Positions 31,734-41,677 of a stretch of 64,000 nt of DNA are shown piece by piece. This DNA is from Firmicutes bacterium TM09-10. Its GTDB lineage: Bacteria > Bacillota > Clostridia > Lachnospirales > Lachnospiraceae. The translations under genes and the position numbers were made by a program. The first letter of the stretch is position 1; each line of letters opens with the position of its first letter. The notes under the pieces are model-generated. The model did no database searches. It was not told the DNA's origin and saw nothing but the letters and a program-made list of their open reading frames with translations. The stretch is from the NCBI GenBank assembly GCA_003481005.1, contig QUKC01000001.1:310001-374000 (forward strand), given 5' to 3'.

Positions 31734-32798
31734 TTATTTTGAAGCCACGGTTACCACTGTTTCCTTTTTTTTCGACATAAGCCAATAAAACATAGAACAA
31801 AATATTAATGCAAATACAACGCCAAAAACATTCTGAATCACTCTAAGACCAACTGCTCCTTTTAGTCCATAACTCTCTGTAGCAATGGCCAAAGCACCAA
31901 ATGTGTTAAATACTGCCTGCCAGCCATATTTTGCAGAAAGTCCTACACCAATTCCGCCAAGGATTCCTATGTATGTATAGATGGATGACGGAAGCAGAAA
32001 ATATAGTACTGTAAAGCATATTACACCTGCAATATTTCCGACAATCCTTTTGCGGACTCTGTATTGCATGTCCTCCATAAATGGTAAGATTGCTGACATT
32101 GCCGCAATTCCAGCCCACATTGCCCGTGGCATATTGCAGAGTTCCGCAATGCAGAGTACTGCCGGTACGCATATGATCTGACATAACTGCCACTTTGTTC
32201 TGGAAGAAGATATATCAAATTCCTGTACCAAATCATTCAAATTTCTTTTATACGTTCTGTTTTTATGATTTCGATAAAATACGAAGCAGGTAAGTGCTGC
32301 ACCTAATGCCATTCCGGTTAATCGCATCTGATAACTTTTTCCTGTTACATCATATCCATACAATAACAGATAACCAAGAACCAATGTGGATTGGTTAAAC
32401 ATGAATGGGTTATGACATCCGAACAGAATCAGCACTGCCAGTGCAGCAATGTTTAACAGCATTCCAAGTACCGGTGAAAGCTGGTTTGCTAAATGCGGAC
32501 ATACAGTCATAATTACAAAGAACAAAGCCAAAAGCATCGTAGATTGTCCGGTGTGGATCCCCAGATCCGCATTCCGAAATACCATAAGGCATAATAAAAC
32601 TACTACACCCACAATACTATTCTCATTTCCAAATAAGATACTGAAAATAGTAACAAATAAAAAACAAAATGCCATTGTAACAGCTATCTTTACCAAATAT
32701 ACCAGTATATGATATGATTTTTCTTTCACTGTTTCACTCTTTTTCAACAGATTTTTAGAACCTGCCTGATTTAACTGCAATTCCTGATAAAATGTCAT
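31734..32798 (-). CDS. FUSC-family membrane protein
   Basis: 354 residues with two halves of membrane segments: about residues 30-150, including VKIAVTMAFCFLFVTIFSIL, and about 215-345. A cytoplasmic stretch lies between them (RNHKNRTYKRNLNDLVQEFD). The FUSC-like motif AMWAGIAAMSAILPFMEDMQ precedes RVRKRIVGNIAGVI. Relatives (YccS, AaeB) are efflux-type proteins for aromatic acids or unknown solutes. It is the last gene of an operon with a phospholipase D-type enzyme and a two-component system (30-nt gap after the kinase), which suggests an envelope-stress or export role. Confidence 0.75.
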   Translation of the reverse strand: MTFYQELQLNQAGSKNLLKKSETVKEKSYHILVYLVKIAVTMAFCFLFVTIFSILFGNENSIVGVVVLLCLMVFRNADLGIHTGQSTMLLALFFVIMTVCPHLANQLSPVLGMLLNIAALAVLILFGCHNPFMFNQSTLVLGYLLLYGYDVTGKSYQMRLTGMALGAALTCFVFYRNHKNRTYKRNLNDLVQEFDISSSRTKWQLCQIICVPAVLCIAELCNMPRAMWAGIAAMSAILPFMEDMQYRVRKRIVGNIAGVICFTVLYFLLPSSIYTYIGILGGIGVGLSAKYGWQAVFNTFGALAIATESYGLKGAVGLRVIQNVFGVVFALIFCSMFYWLMSKKKETVVTVASK

Positions 32799-32828
32799 GT
32801 AATTCCTCCTCTATCTGTTTTTTTTAAC

Positions 32829-33872
32829 TTATATGACCTCATCTTTCTGTATTGGAAGCTCTACAACAAATCTGCATCCACCATATTCCCGGTTTTCTGC
32901 CTTGATTGTCCCGCCAGCACTATCTACGATCCGTTTCACAAGTGCAAGGCCGAGACCATTTCCTTCTGCTTTGTGAGAACCGTCTGCCTGATAAAATTTA
33001 TCAAATATTCTGGTTTTCACATCATCCTCTATTCCCGGTCCTTCATCTTCCAGAATAAACATTACAGAATCCTTTTCCTGCTTCAGAAACATCATAATTG
33101 TCCCCTTTGCAGGACTGAACTTAATCGCATTATCTAAAAGATTCATCCATATATGCATAAAAAGTCCTTCATTCCCAGTATATTTAACTTCCTCCAGCTC
33201 TACCTGGAAACCAATTTCTTTTTCTGTCCATTTTGTCTCCAGGGAAAGAAATGCCTGACGGATCTGTTCATCCAAACGATATTCTGTTTTTTTCATTGGT
33301 ACGTTCTGATTCTCTAACTTGGATAACAGCAAAATATTTCCAACCAATCCGGAAAGCCTTTGGGTATTAAACAGGATTTTTTCTACATATTCCTCTTGCT
33401 CCTGAGACAGTTCTTCTCCCTGAAGAAGCATTGTATACCCTTCAATGGCATTGATCGGGGTCTTAAACTCATGAGAAACATTGGAGACAAAATCCATCTG
33501 CAGTACTTCTGTTGCACGAAGCTCTTTTGTCATCACATTAAAACTCTGGTAAGATTCTCCAACTTCTGCGATACGGCTGTTCGTTTCCAAGTGCTGTTCA
33601 AAATCTCCCTGCGAAACTTCCTTCATTGCTTTACTGAGTCTGGTAATTGGTTCCAGCAACCTTGCATTGATAAAGGAAGTAATCAGCCCTGCAATCAATG
33701 TATTAAAAATCAAAAGCCAGCCAAGCACAGGTATGCTACCAGGCAGATTAAAAAAATGATTCAAAAAAGCAAATAATAACGCAGATATGACTGTTGAAAA
33801 TACAAGTGCCAGCCAGATTGCACCAGTCAGACAGGATCGGATCCGCACTCCTTTTTCTTTCTTTTGTTCCAT
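32829..33872 (-). CDS. Sensor histidine kinase
   Basis: 347 residues. Two membrane spans at about residues 14-34 and 43-64 with almost no extracellular loop, an intramembrane-sensing layout. Then a HAMP domain (NARLLEPITRLSKAMKEVSQ), the phosphoacceptor H box FVSNVSHEFKTPINAIEGYT (about residue 134), an N box WMNLLDNAIKFSP, G boxes EDEGPGIEDD and GNGLGLALVKRI. All motifs are intact. The start overlaps the response-regulator stop (TAATG). The short sensor loop resembles kinases that detect cell-envelope damage or peptide antibiotics; the signal is unknown. Confidence 0.92.
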   Translation of the reverse strand: MEQKKEKGVRIRSCLTGAIWLALVFSTVISALLFAFLNHFFNLPGSIPVLGWLLIFNTLIAGLITSFINARLLEPITRLSKAMKEVSQGDFEQHLETNSRIAEVGESYQSFNVMTKELRATEVLQMDFVSNVSHEFKTPINAIEGYTMLLQGEELSQEQEEYVEKILFNTQRLSGLVGNILLLSKLENQNVPMKKTEYRLDEQIRQAFLSLETKWTEKEIGFQVELEEVKYTGNEGLFMHIWMNLLDNAIKFSPAKGTIMMFLKQEKDSVMFILEDEGPGIEDDVKTRIFDKFYQADGSHKAEGNGLGLALVKRIVDSAGGTIKAENREYGGCRFVVELPIQKDEVI

Positions 33873-34543
33873 TATTTTTTCACCACCTTGTATCCAATTC
33901 CACGCATTGTTACGATTTCAAAATCAGGGTTATCTTTCAAACGCTCCCTGATTCTTCCTATATGTACCTCTATCGTATGTGGGTCTGCCTCCGTCTCGTA
34001 TCCCCATACTTCATCCATCAACTGTTGTTTTGTAAATGTTCTGCCTGGCGATGCTGCAAGCTTATATAAAAGCAGGAATTCTTTTTTAGGCAAAACAAGA
34101 CTTTCCTTATCAGTTGTAACCGTCATTGCATCATAATCAAACTCTGTTGAACCGATCACAATTTTGTGTTCATTCAGTATCTGTGCACGGCGAAGCAGTG
34201 CTCCGACTCTTAAAACCATTTCATTCACATTTACCGGTTTTACCATATAATCGTCACTTCCCGAAAGAAATCCCTGGCGCATATCATCAAAGGAACCTTT
34301 CGCAGTGATCATAAGTACCGGTATCTGATATCCTGCTGAACGGAGTTCCGACACCAGTTCATAACCATCCATAACCGGCATCATAATATCGGAAATGATC
34401 AGATCAATATACTCTTTATCCAATATTTCTAATGCCAGTGCTCCATCCGATGCACTTTTGACCTGATATCCATTCTTCTCAAGCACTTTTTGGAATAGCT
34501 GGCTTAATTCTTTATCATCTTCTACAATTAATATTTGAAACAC
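33872..34543 (-). CDS. OmpR/PhoB-family response regulator
   Basis: 223 residues. Receiver domain with acidic residues in ILIVEDDKE, the phosphoacceptor Asp in LIISDIMMPVMDGYEL (about residue 52) and the Lys in SDDYMVKPVN. The C-terminal winged helix includes LPKKEFLLLYKLAASPGRTF and ADPHTIEVHIGRIRERLKDN. It overlaps its partner kinase gene and follows the PLD-type gene by 18 nt. It most likely regulates its own operon; no operator was identified. Confidence 0.93.
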   Translation of the reverse strand: MFQILIVEDDKELSQLFQKVLEKNGYQVKSASDGALALEILDKEYIDLIISDIMMPVMDGYELVSELRSAGYQIPVLMITAKGSFDDMRQGFLSGSDDYMVKPVNVNEMVLRVGALLRRAQILNEHKIVIGSTEFDYDAMTVTTDKESLVLPKKEFLLLYKLAASPGRTFTKQQLMDEVWGYETEADPHTIEVHIGRIRERLKDNPDFEIVTMRGIGYKVVKK

Positions 34544-34561
34544 GATCTTCTTCCTCCTTTA

Positions 34562-35995
34562 TCAGAACAGATATCTTGCCCATCCAAGCAGATGCTGTAC
34601 TAAAAGTACGTTTCTCTGACGCTTCTTTGTCAATTCAATTGGCTCTACATGATACGGATCACGATAGGTTCCATCTTCCAATACCTGTCGGGACACTCTT
34701 TCATATTCCATCATGCCTTCTTCCAACTGTTTATTAATCTCTTTGCTACGTATTACAAGCATCAGTTCCGTATCCAGATACGTGCTTCTCATATCCATGT
34801 TAAAGGAACCGATTACAGATAGATCATCATCAATCAGGATGCTTTTTCCGTGGTAAGAATAGCCGCCTTCATACTCCCAGATATCAATTCCTGTATTTAA
34901 AATTCTGTTTCTGTTTCTCGCATAATCAGCAGAACCAAACGGATTTCCATTGTTGGCAACCGAATTGGTCATGACAGAAAAATCCGGAACTCTCTCCGCA
35001 ATCTCTTTCCATGTATTATACATCATATCATTGCAGATAATATATGGTGTATGAATTTTCACGCGCTCTTTTGCATTTTTCATTAGTTCTCCCAGTTGAT
35101 ACCAGACTACTGGTTCCTTGGAACCTGTGTGGATAGGATTTGACACTAATGCAATCTTTTCTGTCTCAAAAGTTTCGTCCGTGTAATCGGTATCGCAGAT
35201 TCTTTCCTTATTCTCTTCAAAATATTTCTGATAGCCGTTCTGCAGCTCTAAAACTGCGTTCTTTACAGATTTTCTATTTGCCAGTTTTTTATTGTCATGA
35301 AAATAACCACTGTCTTCTTGTTCCCATATCGTTTCAAAATACTCTAACAACTGGTTAACTGAATTTTCTTTCTCAGGTTCATCGCAAACCACTAACACAT
35401 CTCTGTCATAGTTCTTATGTCCCAGAAAATCACCCAGGAAATAATTGTATGTATTTCTTCCACCAAGAATATATGTCTTACCATCTGCAATCAAATATTT
35501 ATCATGCATTCTCCCCATCATCTTCCATGGTTTCAACGGATTGGCCTTATTATACAGTTTAATTTCAACATTCTCATGGGAAGATAATCCATAGAAATAC
35601 GGATTGCCTTCCATATCAACCCAGCTCTCCATTCCATCTACTAACAGACGAACATGCACACCTCTGCCTGCCGCATCATGCAGTGCTCCTAAGATCAATT
35701 TTCCACTTTCATCTGATTGAAATGCAAAAGTAGAAAGAATAATGTCTTCTTTTGCATTTCGGATCAAACGCACTCTTTGTAAAAGTGCTTCTGGATTTTT
35801 TTCTATGATCACTGCTCGTTCCATATTCTCGCTGCGTTCGTTCCATGAATCATTTTGTGTTTCTTTTTTGATGGTATTAGACACTTCCGGCTGTTTTTTA
35901 TATGCAATACAGATTCCAAATAATTCATAAAAAGCCACACATAAAAAAATTGACAGTATAACAAAAACAATTTTACATATCTTACGTTTTCCCAT
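34562..35995 (-). CDS. Membrane-anchored phospholipase D / cardiolipin synthase-like protein
   Basis: 477 residues with one N-terminal membrane anchor (ICKIVFVILSIFLCVAFYEL, about residues 6-27) and two HKD catalytic motifs: MHDKYLIADGKTYILGGRN (about residue 164) and YHGKSILIDDDLSVIGSFNM (about residue 380). Both motifs are complete, so it should transfer or hydrolyse phosphatidyl groups outside the membrane. It differs from the cls gene downstream in having a single anchor. It is the first gene of a PLD, response regulator, kinase, FUSC operon, which ties lipid modification to a two-component response. Confidence 0.85.
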   Translation of the reverse strand: MGKRKICKIVFVILSIFLCVAFYELFGICIAYKKQPEVSNTIKKETQNDSWNERSENMERAVIIEKNPEALLQRVRLIRNAKEDIILSTFAFQSDESGKLILGALHDAAGRGVHVRLLVDGMESWVDMEGNPYFYGLSSHENVEIKLYNKANPLKPWKMMGRMHDKYLIADGKTYILGGRNTYNYFLGDFLGHKNYDRDVLVVCDEPEKENSVNQLLEYFETIWEQEDSGYFHDNKKLANRKSVKNAVLELQNGYQKYFEENKERICDTDYTDETFETEKIALVSNPIHTGSKEPVVWYQLGELMKNAKERVKIHTPYIICNDMMYNTWKEIAERVPDFSVMTNSVANNGNPFGSADYARNRNRILNTGIDIWEYEGGYSYHGKSILIDDDLSVIGSFNMDMRSTYLDTELMLVIRSKEINKQLEEGMMEYERVSRQVLEDGTYRDPYHVEPIELTKKRQRNVLLVQHLLGWARYLF

Positions 35996-36115
35996 CGCAC
36001 ATCACCTGACTTTTTTTCATCTTATGTCTATACAATACAAAGTCAACCTCAATTTTACCTCAACAGAATTAATTTTATCCATGTAAATTTCCTGTACCGG
36101 CAATCAGACATAACA

Positions 36116-36160
36116 AAAACGACCTCTCAAAATCAACTATTTTTTGAAAGGTCGTTTCAC
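36116..36160 (-). terminator. Intrinsic terminator of cardiolipin synthase gene
   Basis: AACGACCT-TCAAAA pairs with TTTTGA-AGGTCGTT with one mismatch; on the minus strand TTTTTGTTA follows. It lies 8 nt after the cls stop codon. Confidence 0.8.
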
Positions 36161-36167
36161 TAAATTC

Positions 36168-37727
36168 TTATAACAATCCAGCAAATAATCTCATAAATAA
36201 TTGTCCCAGTCGCAAATATGCACTGCGCCCAGTACAATATTGATCCGTTACATCACGACATTCTCCCATCGTTCTTATCAGATCATTTTTAATTTCCACA
36301 ACTGCCTGACAATCTGCCATAAAACAGCCGTTTTCAAAATGATGATATAAGCTTCTATAATCCAGATTGATTGTTCCACAGGTTGCCATACAGTCATCCA
36401 CTATACTCATTTTCGCATGGCAAAATCCTGGTGTCCATTCATAAACTCGCACTCCATGTTTAACCAATCCATGATAAAAAGAGCGAGTTATATTATAAAT
36501 GAATTTTTTATCAGGAATTCCTGGTGTGATAATTCTTACGTCTACTCCTCGCTTAGCAGCCAGACATAACGCATGTGTCATTTCGTCTGTTATAATTAGA
36601 TATGGTGTCATAAACCAACAGTAATTTTCGGCCTTATTTATCATACTGATATAAACTTCTTCTCCGACCTGCTCATTATCCATAGGACTGTCTGCATAAG
36701 GCTGAACAAAACCTGTTTGCTGTGCTTTATAATCGTAATGAATAATGTATTTACTAAAATCAGTATCATTCGTAGCTTTTTCACTAACAGCATTCCACAT
36801 TTCTAAAAATGTCACTGTAAGCGACTGAACAGCATCTCCTTCTAAACGAATACCGGTATCTTTCCACTGCCCATACGGATGCGTATAATTAAAGTATTCA
36901 TTTGCAAGATTATATCCACCTGTAAATCCAACTTTTCCATCAATTACTGTTATTTTTCTGTGATCACGATTGTTCAAAAATAGATTTAAACCTGGCACAA
37001 ATGGATTGAATACACGACAATGAATTCCTATACTCTCCATCTTTTTTACAAAATCTGTGTTAATAAAACCTATAGACCCCATATCATCATAGAATACCCT
37101 GACTTCCACACCGGTTTTTACTCTCTCTTCCAGAACATCTTGAATCTTATGCCAAGCTTCAGCATCTTCTATCGCATGATATTCCATGAAGATAAACTTT
37201 TGTGCTTTCGCAAGTTCTTCAAGCTGTGCCTCTAATCCCTTCACTGCTTCATCAAAATACTTGATATCCGTATTCTGATAGATTGGATACCACGAATTTC
37301 TTTGTATGTAACTTGCAATATTTCCTGCTTTCGGAATCTTTTCTTTTATTCTGCTTAAACACTCCTGATTGTCTGGAAGCATTGGTAACAATTTGCTATC
37401 AATTTCTGCATATCGCTCACGCATTTTATGCGTGCCACCATTCAAGCCAATCAATAAATACAGGCCTACACCCATAATTGGGAAAATCAGAATTAAAATG
37501 ACCCAAGGCATTTTCATAGAAGATGTCTTATCTGACGCATACAATCTCAAAACTAAGATTCCACTTAAAATTCTGGTAAATAAATTTATGATTTCTGCAT
37601 ATTCATTCAAGCGCGTTACGATAGTAATAATAAAAATCACTTCAAGAAAAATACAGATTATGGAAAAGCACAATCGTTTTATTCCATTTGTTGTTTTTGC
37701 TTTTCCTTCTAAGGTATCTTGCTTCAT
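36168..37727 (-). CDS. cls: Cardiolipin synthase
   Basis: 519 residues, the usual bacterial cls size. Two or three N-terminal membrane spans (residues about 15-90, including MPWVILILIFPIMGVGLYLL). Two phospholipase D-type motifs follow: NNRDHRKITVIDGKVGFTGG (about residue 256) and FCHAKMSIVDDCMATCGTIN (about residue 435). It joins two phosphatidylglycerol molecules to give cardiolipin and glycerol at the membrane. It is encoded after the bile salt hydrolase remnant in the same direction and before the PLD-two-component operon, so lipid and envelope genes cluster here. Confidence 0.92.
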   Translation of the reverse strand: MKQDTLEGKAKTTNGIKRLCFSIICIFLEVIFIITIVTRLNEYAEIINLFTRILSGILVLRLYASDKTSSMKMPWVILILIFPIMGVGLYLLIGLNGGTHKMRERYAEIDSKLLPMLPDNQECLSRIKEKIPKAGNIASYIQRNSWYPIYQNTDIKYFDEAVKGLEAQLEELAKAQKFIFMEYHAIEDAEAWHKIQDVLEERVKTGVEVRVFYDDMGSIGFINTDFVKKMESIGIHCRVFNPFVPGLNLFLNNRDHRKITVIDGKVGFTGGYNLANEYFNYTHPYGQWKDTGIRLEGDAVQSLTVTFLEMWNAVSEKATNDTDFSKYIIHYDYKAQQTGFVQPYADSPMDNEQVGEEVYISMINKAENYCWFMTPYLIITDEMTHALCLAAKRGVDVRIITPGIPDKKFIYNITRSFYHGLVKHGVRVYEWTPGFCHAKMSIVDDCMATCGTINLDYRSLYHHFENGCFMADCQAVVEIKNDLIRTMGECRDVTDQYCTGRSAYLRLGQLFMRLFAGLL

Positions 37728-37772
37728 ATGTATTCCACCTCTTCTTTCTACGTCAGCTCTATATTCAAAATA

Positions 37773-38649
37773 CTATTTATTTTGATAATTGATTCGTTCC
37801 CCTTGAATTACTGGATAACAAATCAATTTATTACTTTCCAGATCCTCTGCATGCATATCTACCGCACTGATCTGATGATTTTCATAAGTATTATAATAAT
37901 AGATACCTTTAATAACATTACAACAAGATGTATACAATGTGATTTCATATTTTCCATCAGTCACTTCGCAACATCCACGTTGCTGATCCACAGATCCAAG
38001 AATATGAAAGAACTGACTAACACTTTCTTCCTCAGATTCACCTGAAATTGCATTTACCTTTGTAAAAGCCACACGCACAAAACGAGAAGAAGATGAAAGA
38101 TCTCCCGGAAGACCTAAACCTCCCATACCTCTACTATATGCATTAAGAGCCAAATTTCCTCCAAAAGTGTTTTTGGGTTGCTTTGGGGATAAATACATAT
38201 AATTATTTAATTGAAACATCTGCTGTGGAAATGGCGGATTATTCGTAAGCACTCCTACAGGATTATCGTAAATATGTAGACCATCTGACATAGACTCTAC
38301 AGTAATTGATTCATTTTCATCAGCGATAATCCAATGTAATTGTGCTAATGGCAATTGCTCACTGAAAGGAGTATTAACAATATTAATTCGATTAAGAAGC
38401 TTACGAACTTCTGCTAAAGAAGCACACTGACTTAAAATCCATGGAATAAATTCAAACTGTGCAATATTTTCCACATCTGGTTGAACCTCGGAATAAACAG
38501 CATTTCCGACAAAATTCAGACCTGCCATTGCCACTCCTTTTTCATTCATCGCATCATAATATAAAGGATAATCCTCTGCAACATGAGCCATTCCAATAAT
38601 TGCATAATGATTTTTCATATCGCCAACATAACGGAAATGGAATGAATAG
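37773..38649 (-). pseudogene. Bile salt hydrolase (choloylglycine hydrolase), 5' end lost to an IS110 element
   Basis: About 290 codons of a Ntn-type cholylglycine hydrolase: PLYYDAMNEKGVAMAGLNFV, then WIIADENESITVESMSDGLH, GVLTNNPPFPQQMFQLNNYM, and SRGMGGLGLPGDLSSSSRFV, all typical. The coding sequence begins abruptly at SFHFRYVGDM, where family members have about 40 residues before it, including the catalytic Cys2 and active-site Arg and Asp. At that point the sequence changes to the end of an IS110-type element. An ATG inside the IS could start translation, but without Cys2 the product cannot be an active hydrolase. Confidence 0.85.
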
Positions 38650-39598
38650 ACAATATGTAATGACCTCCACATTGTAGGTTCGTGGATTTGCCTGTATACT
38701 AAAGATTGTCAAAGTCAATGGTAACAGGGATTACCGCATACAAAGGAAGGTCATCAAATGAATTATAACACAGTTTACGTAGGAATGGATGTACACAAAG
38801 AAAGTTTTACATTTTGTGCGTACACAATCGATGCCGAAAAAAGTTCTCACTTCCAGAGAACAGAAGCTGATTACAAAAATGTTCTGAGATATCTGGAGTT
38901 TCTTCGTACCGTCTACGGAAACGATGCTAACTTCATATGCGGTTATGAGGCTGGCTGCCTCGGTTACACTTTATATCATCAGCTAACAGAACATCATGTT
39001 AACTGTGTGATACTTGCTCCAACTACGATGCTTGAGCAGCGTAGTAAAAAAAGAATTAAGACTGATAAGCGTGATGCTGAAATCATCGCCAAATGTTTGG
39101 CGCAGCATAACTACAGTCCTGTTCACATCCCTACAGCAGCAGATGAGGAAACGAAAGAATTTCTCCGTATGAGGGATGATCATAAACTGGCACTTAAGAA
39201 GGTCAAACAGCAGATTCTTGCGTTTTGTCTTCGCCACAAGTTATTGCTTATGCAGATAAAGCCAATGAACGCTTAAGGCGCCGATACTACAAAATGGTCC
39301 TTGGAAAAAGCAAGAAACACAATGTAGCTAAAACAGCGATTGCACGTGAGCTTGCCTGTTTTATGTGGGGCATGATGACTGATCACGTTGCCTGATACAG
39401 GTATAACACCGTGCTGCTAATATCAAGGTCGGGCCGCCGCTGGCGGTGCTTCGCAGCCTTGACATCATCATCCCGCTGTTAGGGTGGGTAATCAAGCAGA
39501 TGTAAGATGGCTTGCGCCACACACATCTGGCCAGTAATAAAAGTAACAACTGAAGACATCCTGAAAGGGCTTCGGTCATTTCAAGGCTATGCCTTTGC
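38650..39598 (+). mobile_element. IS110-family element with internally deleted transposase
   Basis: The transposase begins at 38758 (ATG after GGAAGGTCATCAA) and reads TVYVGMDVHKESFTFCAYTI with the DEDD-type residues, then EQRSKKRIKTDKRDAEIIAK. At about 39.245 kb the frame shifts. From there another frame reads YADKANERLRRRYYKMVLGK to HVA and a stop at 39395, the normal IS110 C-terminus. About half of the middle, with the catalytic Ser region, is missing, so the element is a deletion derivative needing help in trans. Its left end abuts the truncated bile salt hydrolase gene. The right end is placed only roughly. Confidence 0.7.
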
Positions 39599-39599
39599 A

Positions 39600-40613
39600 T
39601 CAATCATTTATTTCCCAATGACCTGTTCTGGTCGAACCTACTCTCTTTATCTTGCCGTCATTCATCAGTTCTTTCATGATTCTCTGGACAGTTCTCCTTG
39701 ACAACGATAATTCTTTAGCTAAATCTGTCTGTGTAATATACGGATTCTGTTTCAAACCTGATAGCAACCTACTTTCCATATTATCAGCGCCATGATTAGC
39801 GCCATCAGCGTCAAGAATAGCGTCATCCGTGGTGCTATTTGTCATCTGATTCAAAAGTTCCTCTAAAATATTATCTATTTGAGTCAGCATGAATTCAATA
39901 AACACCGTAGATTCTCCCTCTACATGGCATTTCGCAATCGCATCGTAATAATCATCCTGGAATTTTTCAATTTGGCTTTCTATCGGAATAAATTCAAAAA
40001 CAGGGTTCCATTTGGCCAAAATAGCTGTATGCCACAGCCTTGCCATCCTGCCATTGCCATCTGTAAAGGGATGAATAAATACGAATTCATAATGAAATAC
40101 GCTGCTCAAAATCAGCGGATGCATCTGGTCTTTTACTTCCTTCATCCAACCAAATAATTCATTCATCAATTGTGGAACAAAGCGTGCCGGTGGAGCCATA
40201 AATATGCACTCTTCACCATTAAATACACCTTCCTCTCCACTGCGAAAATCACCAGATTCCTCTACGATGTATTTTGTCATAATACCATGAAATTTCTTTA
40301 ATTCTTCTATGCTGTAAGGATCTATTTCAGCTATTTTTTCATAGGCATTATATGCATTCTTTACTTCCTGTATTTCTTTTGCCTCTCCAAGAACTAATTT
40401 CCCGTTAATAACATCGCGCACCTGGCTTAACGAAAGAGAATTTGCCTCGATCTTTAAAGACGAATGAATGGATTTGATCCTGTTATTTTTCCTTAGATGA
40501 GGTTTGTTTTCCATATTACTCATTACAGTAATACGCCCAACTTTTTCAGATACAGATGCCACATGAGATAATATACTGTTTGTAATTGTAAAAGGTGGTT
40601 TATATTCGTCCAT
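39600..40613 (-). CDS. Fic-family protein with C-terminal winged helix
   Basis: 337 residues. Complete Fic motif HPFTDGNGRMARLWHTAILA (about residues 180-191) with the flap region RSGEEGVFNGEECIFMAPPA. The N-terminal inhibitory helix reads SSLKIEANSL, close to but not exactly the S/TxxxEG/N form. C-terminus TQTDLAKELSLSRRTVQRIM is a winged helix. It is unrelated in detail to the Fic protein at 30.2-31.2 kb and lacks that gene's operator words. The stop lies next to the right end of the IS110 remnant. Target unknown. Confidence 0.85.
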   Translation of the reverse strand: MDEYKPPFTITNSILSHVASVSEKVGRITVMSNMENKPHLRKNNRIKSIHSSLKIEANSLSLSQVRDVINGKLVLGEAKEIQEVKNAYNAYEKIAEIDPYSIEELKKFHGIMTKYIVEESGDFRSGEEGVFNGEECIFMAPPARFVPQLMNELFGWMKEVKDQMHPLILSSVFHYEFVFIHPFTDGNGRMARLWHTAILAKWNPVFEFIPIESQIEKFQDDYYDAIAKCHVEGESTVFIEFMLTQIDNILEELLNQMTNSTTDDAILDADGANHGADNMESRLLSGLKQNPYITQTDLAKELSLSRRTVQRIMKELMNDGKIKRVGSTRTGHWEIND

Positions 40614-40630
40614 GTATTACTCCTTATCCT

Positions 40631-41017
40631 CTATCCATTTAAATATTCATTCCATCTGGCATTAGTTTCTTCCAGATCATGTTTCTGCATAATTCTGTTG
40701 CGATCACTTAGTATTGCAAGCTCTTTATATCTTGTACACGGACGAGTCCCTTCCAGAGAGAGGCATCCTTCTTCTGTCTGAAATGCTCCGGTCTTCTTTG
40801 TAATAACCGGATTTACCATAGCAAATTGAAATGGACCTGCTGCCACCACAATGATATTTTTCTTCACACCAATCATATTGGCTGCCATGCCAACACAATG
40901 ATCAAGATTTACCCTTAATGTATCAAGCAGGTCTGTAATCAGCTGTTTGTCTGCTTCCGTTGCTTCTGTAGATTTCTGAGCGAGAAACAATGGATCCCGC
41001 ATAATTTTCTTTACCAT
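40631..41017 (-). pseudogene. Peptide deformylase-like gene lacking the HEXXH metal site
   Basis: 128 residues from an ATG with GGAGG upstream. The first 100 residues are a clear deformylase: KKIMRDPLFLAQKSTEATEA, then HCVGMAANMIGVKKNIIVVA and EEGCLSLEGTRPCTRYKELA. After this the sequence switches to LSDRNRIMQKHDLEETNARW, which has no HEIDH motif. Two of three metal ligands are therefore missing, and deformylase activity is not possible. The tail probably comes from a deletion that fused it to another gene. The essential housekeeping copy must be elsewhere. Confidence 0.75.
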
Positions 41018-41306
41018 ATTCTTGTCCTCCAATTCCAGTTGACCATGTTGCCATCAATATAAGTTTTTCAAATGACTGTGCAAACTGTACATCAGCATCT
41101 TCTGTACGTTTTCTCTGTCTTTTAATGTGATTCTTGTGAGATCCGCGTCTTGCCATCTTGATAAGATGTCTTTCCATAAGCATCTGGTTAATCTTTTCAT
41201 TTGTGTACCACTTACCGGATTGATGAATCGCATCCGTACCGGCTCCAACCACAATCACTTCACTGTAATCTGATTCAAGTACATGATTTGTCTCACATAA
41301 GAGCAT
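40923..41306 (-). CDS. Hypothetical protein, possibly frameshifted at its 3' end
   Basis: A 127-codon frame starting LLCETNHVLESDYSEVIVVG and continuing with a basic region (RHLIKMARRGSHKNHIKRQR). The last 30 codons overlap the deformylase-like start in another frame and look non-coding, so the gene proper likely ended near 41.03 kb, or is truncated. I do not recognise the family. Low confidence that it makes a functional product. Confidence 0.3.
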   Translation of the reverse strand: MLLCETNHVLESDYSEVIVVGAGTDAIHQSGKWYTNEKINQMLMERHLIKMARRGSHKNHIKRQRKRTEDADVQFAQSFEKLILMATWSTGIGGQEYGKENYAGSIVSRSEIYRSNGSRQTADYRPA

Positions 41307-41432
41307 GACCGGACTATTGTATTTTTATATTTACTTTTTTAGATATATACCCTCTTCATTGCATGATATACATATACAAATTATATCGTAAACGTCAAAT
41401 CCTGCGCGTACACTAAAAATCAACGCCACCCT

Positions 41433-41677
41433 TATGAGTGACGTGGTTTTCGGCATTCCTCCGGAAGTTCTGCTGACCAGGGCATCAGAAAGTTCAGTTT
41501 TGCCGGATCTATATTTCCTTTTTTATCGCACAGCTTCGGCAGCCTGTCAGGATATGTCTGAAGTAATAGTACGGGCGCAGGTTATTCAGTTTGGCTGTCT
41601 CTGGAATACTGTAGACAAGGGCACTTGCTTCGGCTCCTCTTGCTGTGTTATGGAACATCCAGTTCTTCTTTTTATGT
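41433..41677 (-). pseudogene. IS66-type transposase C-terminal remnant (minus-strand copy)
   Basis: Read on the minus strand from the 19-bp inverted repeat: KKNWMFHNTARGAEASALVY, then ETAKLNNLRPYYYFRHILT, a small frameshift, and LPKLCDKKGNIDPAKLNFLM to PEECRKPRHS and a stop. This is the conserved tail of IS66-family transposases (TnpC). The rest of the element is absent. Confidence 0.75.
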
